Shown here piece by piece: positions 1 to 7,014 of a stretch of DNA of 7,889 nucleotides; position 1 is the first letter of the stretch, and every line of letters begins with the position of its first letter. A program made the position numbers and the translations under genes. The DNA is from Bacteroidota bacterium (GTDB taxonomy: Bacteria; Bacteroidota; Bacteroidia; Flavobacteriales_D; Crocinitomicaceae): positions 1-7,889 of the forward strand of contig JAHKAT010000168.1 of assembly GCA_018825925.1 (NCBI GenBank). The letters run 5' to 3'. The notes below the pieces were generated by a model, which was not told the DNA's origin, ran no database searches, and saw only the letters and a program-made list of their open reading frames with translations.

Positions 1-42
1 ATTTTTAGAGAAAAGTATCTGTAAACTTGGTTATGTTCTTTT

Positions 43-621
43 TTACTTCTTCTTTCGAAGTCGACCCATTTCCAGAGTCAATAAAGGGTAGATCAACTGT
101 TTTTCTAGGTTAAAATTACCCTTGATGTCAATCCCAAAGGCAAGGAAATGGAACGGAATAATTTTGAAACCAATTTTCATTGGAATTCCGAGTTCAAAAA
201 AACGTTCTTTATTGTAAGTTGCACCTCCCCAAGTTGAACCACCACCAACGTACTTGTCACCTCTTTGTACACCCCAAAATGCGCTCAAACCTGTCTGTAA
301 ATCAAGTCTTAACAATCTTTCACCAAAATAAGTGCCTAAATATGCGGCGATTTGATTGTAATTTTCTCTAGGTTGAGACGACCAAAACAAATCCATTTCT
401 CGATAATGGAGGTAATCTATAGAGAATAATTTTCGTTTCAATGCTGTATTCACTTCTAAACCACCAGTATATCCAAGATCGTATTGCCACGAAGTGTACA
501 TCCCAAAAGCAGCTTTAAGGGATGGATTAGTAAAACGGACTTGTCCATTCAAAGAAAATGAATTGGATATTAAAACACTAACTACAAGTACAAGTACAAG
601 TAAAATTAATCTTGATTTCAT
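43..621 (-). CDS. Putative small outer-membrane beta-barrel protein, function unknown
   Basis: I do not recognise a specific family for this 192-residue protein. Residues 1 to about 26 form a signal peptide: MKSR, then a long Leu/Val core, with no lipobox Cys. The rest has the alternating polar/hydrophobic pattern of beta-strands, rich in Gly and aromatics: LGYTGGLEV near 49-57, an aromatic-rich stretch near 67-80, IAAYLGTYFGERLLRLDLQ near 91-109, and a Gly-rich turn (GGGSTWGG) near 126-133. The inferred location is the outer membrane, as a barrel of about eight strands. The C-terminus is basic (LRKKK) and lacks the terminal aromatic residue usual for barrels. The ATG at 619-621 sits after an AAAGAAAG leader, and translation ends at the TAA at 43-45. 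It lies on the same strand as the copper operon but 593 bases beyond its last gene, so it is probably a separate transcript and need not be copper-related. The coding call is firmer than the barrel call. Confidence 0.8.
   Translation of the reverse strand: MKSRLILLVLVLVVSVLISNSFSLNGQVRFTNPSLKAAFGMYTSWQYDLGYTGGLEVNTALKRKLFSIDYLHYREMDLFWSSQPRENYNQIAAYLGTYFGERLLRLDLQTGLSAFWGVQRGDKYVGGGSTWGGATYNKERFFELGIPMKIGFKIIPFHFLAFGIDIKGNFNLEKQLIYPLLTLEMGRLRKKK
583..600. repeat. Hexanucleotide repeat TACAAG x3 inside a signal peptide
   Basis: Three perfect TACAAG units lie head to tail at 583-588, 589-594 and 595-600. On the coding (minus) strand they read CTTGTA and encode Leu-Val pairs in the hydrophobic core of the signal peptide of the 43-621 gene. 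Gain or loss of a unit would keep the reading frame and change only the length of the core. Confidence 0.8.
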
Positions 622-649
622 TCTTTCTTTATTCAGTAGTTGCTGTCGT

Positions 650-657
650 TAAAAATA
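650..657 (-). promoter_or_regulatory. Possible -7 element for the 43-621 gene
   Basis: On the minus strand this reads TATTTTTA, one base from the Bacteroidota -7 consensus TAnnTTTG, 28 bases upstream of the ATG. A TTG about 23 bases further upstream could act as a poor -33 element. In such AT-rich DNA this is a weak match. Confidence 0.2.
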
Positions 658-745
658 CAAAACCTTTAAAATCAATTCATCAACGCACTATTTCCTTTTG
701 AATAAAACCCCGTTACTTTTGCTGTTTTTTCTACCCATCAGTCAA

Positions 746-901
746 CTATTTTGCGTTTTCATACGCTTCGGTCAACCACTCTTTCATTTCTTTATCGACT
801 TGGTCAACACGTGTTTATTGGGCTCTGTGGGTACACATTGTTCCAAAAGGTCGTGAGTTTTCAAGACGTTCAGTAAATACTTTTACCCACCAATTTGAGC
901 G
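746..901 (-). pseudogene. Possible remnant of a decayed coding sequence
   Basis: Two minus-strand frames look locally protein-like, but neither is an intact gene. In one frame, 28 codons (NWWVKVFTERLENSRPFG and onward) lie between a TAG at 902-904 and a TAA at 815-817. The same frame then continues with TRVDQVDKEMKEWLTEAYE and ends at a TAG at 746-748. In a second frame, 32 codons (KYLLNVLKTHDLLEQCVPTE and onward, 787-882) end at a TGA at 784-786. A single frameshift joining the second frame to the DQVDKEMKEWLTEAYENAK tail would give a continuous helical, charged C-terminus. I cannot name a family. Chance open frames are a real alternative. Confidence 0.22.
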
Positions 902-1129
902 CTAAACCTATTTTAGTTTTGGTTGCGGGTTTAATTAAGATAAATTGTAATTCAATGTTTTATGTCGAACCTTAATTTCTTTTTATTGACGGCAAGCTTT
1001 AGAAGTTAAAACTTCGTTCCTAATATCGAATTTACTACTTATTAACGCTTTTGTTTATTTGCTTTAGAAGACTTACCCTACATATCTCCATTTTACAAAA
1101 AAAACGGTTTAAAGAATAAAATATTCCCG

Positions 1130-1172
1130 GGGTAACGCACTCCGTCTGTTTATCTGTTAGTGCCGTATACCC
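1130..1172. repeat. Imperfect inverted repeat (hairpin) downstream of the oxidase gene
   Basis: The arm GGGTAACGCACT at 1130-1141 is complementary over all 12 bases to 1159-1172 (AGTGCCGTATACCC), with two single-base bulges in the second arm and a 17-base loop. It begins 42 bases past the oxidase stop codon in the direction of transcription. There is no adjacent T-run on the minus strand, so it fits an mRNA 3'-end stabilising or processing structure, or a dispersed intergenic repeat, better than a standard intrinsic terminator. Confidence 0.5.
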
Positions 1173-1214
1173 TATTATCGGCTTTTCTACTTTCGTTTGT
1201 GTTTGTATTTCAAA

Positions 1215-3479
1215 TTAATAATTGATGGATAAACCAACTCCCAAACCCATATCACTGTCATAATGTGTTGAAACGCTCATGTTTTTGTTAACTATGTATC
1301 GCAAACCTGCCATATATTCTTTATCTGTATTGACCATAAAACCAGCTCGTAATCTTTTTGAAACAGGAATATCTTCACGCATTAATTGGAAGCGAACATC
1401 ACCATTATGAAATGCCTCTATTTGAAAAATCACTAACATTGGTAAGGTATAATTTATCCCAGCACTAAATAAATTACGATTGTCTTTAGAATTTGACTGA
1501 TTAAATAAATTTGTTTCTTGTTCGTCAATACCAAATTTTCTGTATCGCCAATCAAAACCAATAAATGGCATTAACCATTGCATTTTTCCAATATATCGAC
1601 CAATGTGGGTTTCACTTTCGTAGCCGTGGACATCGTGATAACCCAAACGCCATTCTGTACCAAAACTCCATCGTGTGTTTTGCAGCATTGCCATACCATC
1701 ATTACCATTGGTAGCAAAATCGTTTTCTGCCATAAAATGAAGTTGATTACTTTCAGCTTGCAATTTTTTATATGCTAAAGTTTTATTTGGTAAGTATGGG
1801 TTGGGTGGTTGATTTTCATAACTAAAAACCCTATTCATTCCTGCCATCATATGGTATAAAATATGGCAATGAAAAAACCAATCCCCTTCTAAATTTGCGT
1901 TAAACTCTATGGTGTCTGTTTCCATAGGTATAATGTCTAATACGTTTTTTAGAGGTGCATATTCACCTTGTCCGTTTAAAACCCTAAAATCGTGACCATG
2001 TAGGTGCATTGGATGACGCATCATTGAGTTATTGTAAAGTGTAATTCTCACATTTTCACCTTTTTTGATTAAAATTTTATCAGTTTCAGAAAGGACTATA
2101 TTGTCCATGCTCCAAACGTACCGGTTCATATTTCCTGTTAGTTCAAAGCGTAATTCTCTAACTTGTGCATTTTTTGGAAGTGTGGTTGGATGAGATGCTT
2201 TTAGCATTCCATAATTTAAAGTAACGATGTCGTCTTGTTGATTATTGGAAGAATCGGAATGTTCGGAATGATTCATTTTGTCATCCATGTTCATATCGTT
2301 TTTCTTTTTCATTTTTGGTTTCCCACTAATTTCAGGATACATTACTGTATTCATATCCATTTTTTGTAAAGACATATTCATTCCCATATCGTTCATTGAG
2401 CCATCCATCTTCATCATGGTATTCATCATTTTCATACCTTCAAAATACTTTAGTTTAGGCATTGGGCTTGTTAATTGTATTACTCCGTCACCTAAGTATA
2501 ATGAGGTAGATTTTGTTCGATCTTCTGATGTTGCCAAAAATTCGTAGGCTGTATTTTCGGCAGGAATGGTAACAATAACATCGTAAGTTTCTGAAACCCC
2601 AATAATCAGTCGATCCACTTCTACTGGTTCTACATCGTTACCATCGTTAGCAACAACGGTCATTTTGCCACCTGCATATTTTAGCCAAAAGTATGAGGAG
2701 GCACCACCGTTTGAAATACGTAACCGAATTTTATCGCCTGCTTTAAATTGAGAGAGTTGACTTTCGTTTTCTCCATTAATTAGGACTTTTTCATAGTATA
2801 CATCGCTTACATCCATTGCCAACATTCTTTTCCATTCATTGATTAATTTGGTTTTGAAATGACCGGCACTTATTGCTTCGGTATAACTTTGGGTTGTACC
2901 TTTTTTAATGGCAAACCAATCAGAAGCGTTATGTAACATTCGATGCACATTCTCGGGTTTTAGGTCTGTCCATTCACTTAAAACAACAGGCACTTGTGGA
3001 ATATTATCAATACCTTTTCTAAAAGTTTTATCCTCTGTTTTTTTCTTTAAAATTAAGGACCCATACATACCTATTTGCTCTTGTAAACCTGAATGTGAAT
3101 GATACCAATGTGTTCCTGATTGAACGATAGGGAAACGATAAGTAAATGTTTCATTGGGTTTGATAGGTAGTTGAGTAAGATATGGAACGCCATCTTCTTT
3201 ATTTGGCACATACAAACCATGCCAATGCAACGATGTACTTTCTTTGAGTTGATTATGTACCACAATTTCTGCAATGTCGCCTTCTGTAAAAGTTAAAGTA
3301 GGCATAGGAATTTGACCGTTTACTGCAATAGCACGTTTTTCTTTGCCCGTAAAGTTTACAATGGTGTCTCTAACATATAAATCGTAATGAACGATTTTTT
3401 GAGCATATAAAATTTGAGTTGCTAAAATAAAAATTGCAATTGGCAACATTTTTTTTGAAACAATGTTTGGTATACTCAT
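1215..3479 (-). CDS. CopA-type multicopper oxidase fused to a CopB-like outer-membrane domain
   Basis: This 754-residue protein starts with a signal peptide (about 1-26, ending LYAQ). Three cupredoxin domains follow, with all four copper-site motifs: HWHG at 85-88, HWYHSHSG at 124-131, HPMHLHGH at 489-496 and HCHxxxHxxxxM at 537-548. Type 1 ligands are probably H489, C538, H543 and M548; the other motif histidines would build the type 2/3 trinuclear centre. Residues 349-402 hold 17 Met, as in the Met-rich copper sites of PcoA/CopA. Family knowledge suggests Cu(I) oxidation to Cu(II) in the periplasm. About 190 extra residues (560-754) follow the oxidase. They have a barrel-like alternation, a MPFIGFDWRYRKFG segment and a terminal Tyr, and resemble PcoB/CopB, which proteobacteria encode as a separate gene. 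The ATG at 3477-3479 lies 19 bases after the ATPase stop, indicating co-transcription. The barrel assignment is less certain than the oxidase. Confidence 0.95.
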   Translation of the reverse strand: MSIPNIVSKKMLPIAIFILATQILYAQKIVHYDLYVRDTIVNFTGKEKRAIAVNGQIPMPTLTFTEGDIAEIVVHNQLKESTSLHWHGLYVPNKEDGVPYLTQLPIKPNETFTYRFPIVQSGTHWYHSHSGLQEQIGMYGSLILKKKTEDKTFRKGIDNIPQVPVVLSEWTDLKPENVHRMLHNASDWFAIKKGTTQSYTEAISAGHFKTKLINEWKRMLAMDVSDVYYEKVLINGENESQLSQFKAGDKIRLRISNGGASSYFWLKYAGGKMTVVANDGNDVEPVEVDRLIIGVSETYDVIVTIPAENTAYEFLATSEDRTKSTSLYLGDGVIQLTSPMPKLKYFEGMKMMNTMMKMDGSMNDMGMNMSLQKMDMNTVMYPEISGKPKMKKKNDMNMDDKMNHSEHSDSSNNQQDDIVTLNYGMLKASHPTTLPKNAQVRELRFELTGNMNRYVWSMDNIVLSETDKILIKKGENVRITLYNNSMMRHPMHLHGHDFRVLNGQGEYAPLKNVLDIIPMETDTIEFNANLEGDWFFHCHILYHMMAGMNRVFSYENQPPNPYLPNKTLAYKKLQAESNQLHFMAENDFATNGNDGMAMLQNTRWSFGTEWRLGYHDVHGYESETHIGRYIGKMQWLMPFIGFDWRYRKFGIDEQETNLFNQSNSKDNRNLFSAGINYTLPMLVIFQIEAFHNGDVRFQLMREDIPVSKRLRAGFMVNTDKEYMAGLRYIVNKNMSVSTHYDSDMGLGVGLSINY

Positions 3480-3498
3480 TTTTAAATCATCACTTAGT

Positions 3499-5997
3499 TT
3501 AAATTTTAACAGTACGCAATCTTAAAGCATTTGCTATTACCGATACCGAGCTGAAACTCATTGCTAAAGCTGCAATCATAGGAGAGAGTAATAATCCAAA
3601 AACTGGATACAAAACACCTGCTGCAATTGGAATGCCTAGTGTATTATAAAAGAAAGCAAAAAACAGATTTTGTTTGATATTTTTCATCACAGCGTGACTT
3701 AAATTTTTGGCTTTTACGATCCCTTTTAAATCTCCTTTTACTAAAGTGATTTTAGCACTTTCTATAGCCACATCTGAACCTGTCCCCATCGCAATTCCAA
3801 TGTCTGATTGTGCCAATGCTGGCGCATCGTTTATACCATCTCCAGCCATTGCAACAATTTTACCTTTTGCTTGTAAGATTTTGATGTAATCTAATTTGTC
3901 TTGAGGCAAACAACCTGCTTTGAAGTCAGATAAGTTTAGTTCGGAAGCGACTGCTTTTGCAGTATTTTCATTATCCCCTGTTAGCATTATAACTTGAACT
4001 CCTTGTTTTTTTAATTCATCAATGGCTTCTAAACTTGATTTTTTAATCGCATCTTTAATTGTAATATATCCTACTACTTTTTTATCAAATGCGATGTAAG
4101 AAACTGTTTTACCCAATTTTTGTTCAATAATCACCTCTTTTTCAATAATTTGATAATCTTGAATCCCTTCTTGTTCCAATAGTTTTTTGTTACCCAAACT
4201 AATTTTTATAGAATCAATAAATCCTACAACGCCTTTTCCTGTTATGGAATCAAAATTTACCACTTTATAAAATGGAGTGTTTTTCGATTTTGCATAAGCA
4301 ACTACTGCTGTTGCCAAAGGGTGTTCGCTATTTTGATTTAATGAAGCAATTCTACCTAACACTTCATTTTCATCACCTTGGTTAACCATGATTTTTTCGA
4401 CTGATGGTTTACCTTCGGTTAATGTTCCTGTTTTATCTGTAATTAAAACGTCAATTTTATCCATTTTCTCAATGGCATCTGCATTTTTAATTAATACACC
4501 CGATTTTGCTCCTTTGCCAACTCCAACCATAACAGACATTGGTGTTGCTAAACCTAAAGCACAAGGACAAGCGATAATTAATACGGCAATTGCATTAACA
4601 AATCCGTAAACCAATTTAGGTTCTGGTCCAAAAATCCACCAAACAAAAAAGGTAATGAGAGACATTAAAACTACAATTGGCACAAAATACTTTGAAATTT
4701 TATCAACTAAATTTTGAATCGGTGCTCTCGAACGACTTGCAGCTGACACCATTTGAACAATTTGAGCTAATAATGTTTCTGAACCTACTTTTTCAGCAAC
4801 CATTAAAAAAGATTTGGTTCCGTTTATAGTTCCAGAACTTACATTATCGTTAATTGTTTTATCCACAGGTATTGGTTCTCCTGTTATCATAGATTCATCA
4901 ATTGTGCTGTTGCCGTCGATTATAGTTCCGTCAACGGGAATTTTTTCTCCGGGTTTTACTTTAATATTATCTCCTTTATTTATTTGATGAATGGATATTA
5001 TTTTTTCTTCTCCATTTACTACTAATGTAGCTTCGGTTGGTGCTAATTTTAAAAGTTCTTTTATTGCTCCACTGGTTCTGCTGTGTGCTTTCGCTTCTAA
5101 TAATTGTCCTAATAAAACCAAAGCTAAAACCACAGCTGTTGCTTCAAAATATAAATGTACAGTTCCATTTTCGGATTTAAATTGTGCTGGAAAAACATCT
5201 GGAAATATTAGTCCAACAATACTAAACAGAAATGCAACACCTGTGCCGATACCGATTAAAGTAAACATATTCAAATTCCAATTGACGATGGATTTCCAAG
5301 CTCTTTCAAAAAACATCCAACACGCATAAAAAACAACAGGAATGGTTAATACAAATTGAATCCAATTCCAATATTGTAAATCCATTACTTTGTATAATAG
5401 ATTATTTGGAAACATATCTGACATGGAGATAATAAAAATGGGCAAGGTTAAAATTGTAGCAATTTTCATTTTGTGCCATAACTTTTGATACGTTTTGTCC
5501 TCTTCCGATTCGGTAGGTTCCGCAGGAACTAAAACCATTCCACAAATAGGACAACCTCCTGGTTTATCTTGAATAATTTGCGGATGCATTGGACAGGTAT
5601 ACCGTGCGTTTTGGATTGTTGATGGCTGCTGTATTAAATCCATACCACAAACAGGACAATCGCCTGCTTTGTCATACACTTTGTCGCCTTCGCATTGCAT
5701 TGGACAATAGTATTTTCCTGCTTGGGAATCGTGTTTTATTTCTAGATGATTGTGTTCTTTTTTTGACTTCACCTGATTTGAAGCGTTTGATATTGAAATT
5801 TGATATTTACTATCCTTTCCACCCAAAGCATCTTGTAAAACAACTAATTCAATATGTTTAGACATTTCAATTATAGCTTCATTTTTTTCTTTGGAAACTT
5901 TGACAAATAATACGTTGTCAACTTTTTCTAAATCGGATTGAACTTTGTTTTCGCAACCTGAACACGTCATTCCATTTAATTGATATATATGGGTCAT
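3499..5997 (-). CDS. copA: Cu(I)-exporting P1B-type ATPase
   Basis: This 832-residue inner-membrane ATPase pumps Cu(I) from the cytoplasm to the periplasm. The N-terminus carries an HMA domain (about 1-70) with GMTCSGC, C12 and C15. Two heavy-metal-binding modules follow: C98, C102, C114 and C117 (ending CPVCGMD), then C135, C149 and C152 (CPMHP ... CPICGM). About eight membrane helices are visible, near 176-194, 211-229, 243-265, 283-300, 437-457, 466-486, 776-798 and 801-822. Catalytic motifs are complete: TGEP at 372-375, CPC at 477-479 in the sixth helix, DKTGT at 521-525 with the phosphorylated Asp521, HP at 559-560, TGDN at 673-676 and GDGIND at 719-724. YN at 784-785 and MSFSS at 813-817 are the P1B-1 signature for monovalent copper, so zinc or cadmium specificity is unlikely. 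Ag(I) is a possible second substrate. It lies 51 bases after the HMA/DUF3347 gene, a gap containing a weak hairpin (6014-6020 with 6038-6044). Confidence 0.97.
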   Translation of the reverse strand: MTHIYQLNGMTCSGCENKVQSDLEKVDNVLFVKVSKEKNEAIIEMSKHIELVVLQDALGGKDSKYQISISNASNQVKSKKEHNHLEIKHDSQAGKYYCPMQCEGDKVYDKAGDCPVCGMDLIQQPSTIQNARYTCPMHPQIIQDKPGGCPICGMVLVPAEPTESEEDKTYQKLWHKMKIATILTLPIFIISMSDMFPNNLLYKVMDLQYWNWIQFVLTIPVVFYACWMFFERAWKSIVNWNLNMFTLIGIGTGVAFLFSIVGLIFPDVFPAQFKSENGTVHLYFEATAVVLALVLLGQLLEAKAHSRTSGAIKELLKLAPTEATLVVNGEEKIISIHQINKGDNIKVKPGEKIPVDGTIIDGNSTIDESMITGEPIPVDKTINDNVSSGTINGTKSFLMVAEKVGSETLLAQIVQMVSAASRSRAPIQNLVDKISKYFVPIVVLMSLITFFVWWIFGPEPKLVYGFVNAIAVLIIACPCALGLATPMSVMVGVGKGAKSGVLIKNADAIEKMDKIDVLITDKTGTLTEGKPSVEKIMVNQGDENEVLGRIASLNQNSEHPLATAVVAYAKSKNTPFYKVVNFDSITGKGVVGFIDSIKISLGNKKLLEQEGIQDYQIIEKEVIIEQKLGKTVSYIAFDKKVVGYITIKDAIKKSSLEAIDELKKQGVQVIMLTGDNENTAKAVASELNLSDFKAGCLPQDKLDYIKILQAKGKIVAMAGDGINDAPALAQSDIGIAMGTGSDVAIESAKITLVKGDLKGIVKAKNLSHAVMKNIKQNLFFAFFYNTLGIPIAAGVLYPVFGLLLSPMIAALAMSFSSVSVIANALRLRTVKI

Positions 5998-6048
5998 TTT
6001 TTAGATTTTAGAGAAAAGCAAAACCGAAAATGGAATCTGCTTTTATAG

Positions 6049-6927
6049 TTATTTAATTGTTTCTACTGTTTTTCCACAACTCAACATTTCTGAACCATAA
6101 AAAGGATTTTTAATTGCACTCTCTTTGCTTAACCAATTTGCACCTTTACCGTTGTTTGCCATTGGGCAATGTTGATAATAAACAGGTGTTTCTTGTTTTG
6201 AAACCTTAATAAGCAAGTACATATTTTTTGAAAGTGCAATAAAATACTCTCTTTGTTGGGAAACATCTTTTGTGTCTGCGATAAGTTCAGCAGCCACAGC
6301 CAAATTTTTCATCACTTTCATCCAAGCTATGTGCTCTTCGGAACTTAGTTTATCCATTTGCACATGACCGATTGCCCTTTGTAATTCTTTCGCCATAGTA
6401 GAAGCGGTATTTCCATCTGTTTTCACCAATGCATCTTTTATAGCAAAATAATTGTCAAAAACCGTTTTCAGTTGCGATACATCTTTCTTTGTCTCAGTCA
6501 TCTTAGAATGATTGTGATTCGTTTGATCGTCTGTCATTTCTATCTTTGCACTATCCTTTTTAGCTTCCTCCTTTTTTACCTCTGTTCGCACTTCAATTTT
6601 GTATTGACAGCATACTGGCAATTTTGCATATACATCATTTGGTGCAAGAAATTTCTCATTGTCATAACCACTTAATGCAATGCGTTTCAAAATTTCCTCT
6701 CGATTTGTTTTTTTTGCATCATAAGTTATAGTGGCCATTTTACTTTCCTTGTTCCAATCTACTTTGGCTATTTTTTTCTTATTTCCTGCTTTTTCAATGG
6801 CCGCTTTGCACATACCACAATTACCGAATATTTTTACGCTGTCAGTTTTAGCATTTTTAATTTGAGCGTTAAGCCCTGTGAATGATAACATAACAGTAAT
6901 TGCCAAAAATATTTTTATTGATTTCAT
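6049..6927 (-). CDS. Periplasmic HMA-domain plus DUF3347 copper-binding protein
   Basis: This 292-residue exported protein begins with a signal peptide ending near LNAQ (about residue 22). An HMA domain (about 28-105) carries GNCGMCK, with C37 and C40. A CC pair sits at 106-107, then a charged linker with NHNHSKM at 137-143. A helical DUF3347 domain (about 150-292) ends with QHCPM (H253, C254, M256) and EMLSCG (M281, C284), motifs seen in DUF3347 proteins and their adaptor relatives. The inferred role is to bind and hand over copper in the periplasm, receiving Cu(I) from the ATPase encoded next and passing it on, perhaps to the oxidase. The frame can be opened from TTG at 6936, but the ATG at 6925-6927 follows an A-rich leader and gives a normal MKSIK signal-peptide start, so I chose it. 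It could instead be a copper sink rather than a chaperone. Confidence 0.9.
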   Translation of the reverse strand: MKSIKIFLAITVMLSFTGLNAQIKNAKTDSVKIFGNCGMCKAAIEKAGNKKKIAKVDWNKESKMATITYDAKKTNREEILKRIALSGYDNEKFLAPNDVYAKLPVCCQYKIEVRTEVKKEEAKKDSAKIEMTDDQTNHNHSKMTETKKDVSQLKTVFDNYFAIKDALVKTDGNTASTMAKELQRAIGHVQMDKLSSEEHIAWMKVMKNLAVAAELIADTKDVSQQREYFIALSKNMYLLIKVSKQETPVYYQHCPMANNGKGANWLSKESAIKNPFYGSEMLSCGKTVETIK

Positions 6928-6961
6928 TTTTTTCAATAATTAATTTTAACTATTGGAATGA

Positions 6962-6981
6962 GAAAGTAATCCTATACTTTC
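6962..6981. other. Hairpin in the leader of the HMA/DUF3347 gene
   Basis: GAAAGTA at 6962-6968 pairs with TACTTTC at 6975-6981, a 7-bp stem with a six-base loop. It is 34 bases upstream of the chosen ATG in the operon's message. With no T-run and few G-C pairs it is not a terminator. With the hairpin at 6995-7012 it could affect processing or relative expression of the first two genes. Confidence 0.35.
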
Positions 6982-6994
6982 AATTGGGCAGACC

Positions 6995-7012
6995 TATAGC
7001 TGACAAGCTATA
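6995..7012. other. Hairpin just after the stop of the Cys-rich protein gene
   Basis: TATAGCT at 6995-7001 pairs with AGCTATA at 7006-7012, a 7-bp stem with a four-base loop. It starts two bases after the TAA of the upstream gene (7015-7017). No T-run follows on the minus strand, so termination is unlikely. An intercistronic processing or stability element is the more plausible reading. Confidence 0.4.
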
Positions 7013-7014
7013 AA

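Larger units (their letters stand above)
622..1214. other. Gene-free interval between the copper operon and the barrel gene
   Basis: These 593 bases hold no intact gene on either strand. Visible contents are a candidate -7 element (650-657), short open stretches on the minus strand that may be a decayed gene (746-901), a GAAGTT-AA-AACTTC inverted repeat at 1002-1015, and a longer imperfect hairpin just beyond the oxidase stop (1130-1172). No classical GC-stem plus T-run terminator is seen after the oxidase gene. Confidence 0.6.

Noticed and set aside
740..806. Three GTCAAC words spaced irregularly
   Set aside because: The spacing is uneven and flanks differ, so they support neither a CRISPR array nor iterons.
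996..1070. Direct 10-mer GCTTTAGAAG at 996-1005 and 1061-1070
   Set aside because: There are only two copies with no shared flanks, too short to call a repeat element.
1130..1172. Integron attC-like site
   Set aside because: The arms superficially resemble recombination-site arms, but the RYYYAAC and GTTRRRY boxes do not match and no integrase or cassette is present.
1035..1214. 59-codon open extension in frame after the oxidase TAA
   Set aside because: The oxidase already ends in a natural barrel-like C-terminus (LSINY), the extension spans the 1130-1172 hairpin, and there is no sign of readthrough. A chance open frame is sufficient explanation.
3071..3274. Minus-strand open frame of 67 codons
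   Set aside because: It overlaps the HWHG and HWYHSHSG coding region of the oxidase in another frame, which is clearly the real one.
4991..5329. Plus-strand open frame of 112 codons
   Set aside because: It lies wholly inside the CopA ATPase gene on the opposite strand and has no family resemblance. The other plus-strand frames within 1578-5861 are antisense shadows for the same reason.
3..6019. 13-base match TTTTAGAGAAAAG near 3-15 and 6007-6019
   Set aside because: It is short and A/T-rich, has no shared flanking sequence, and is compatible with chance in DNA of this composition.
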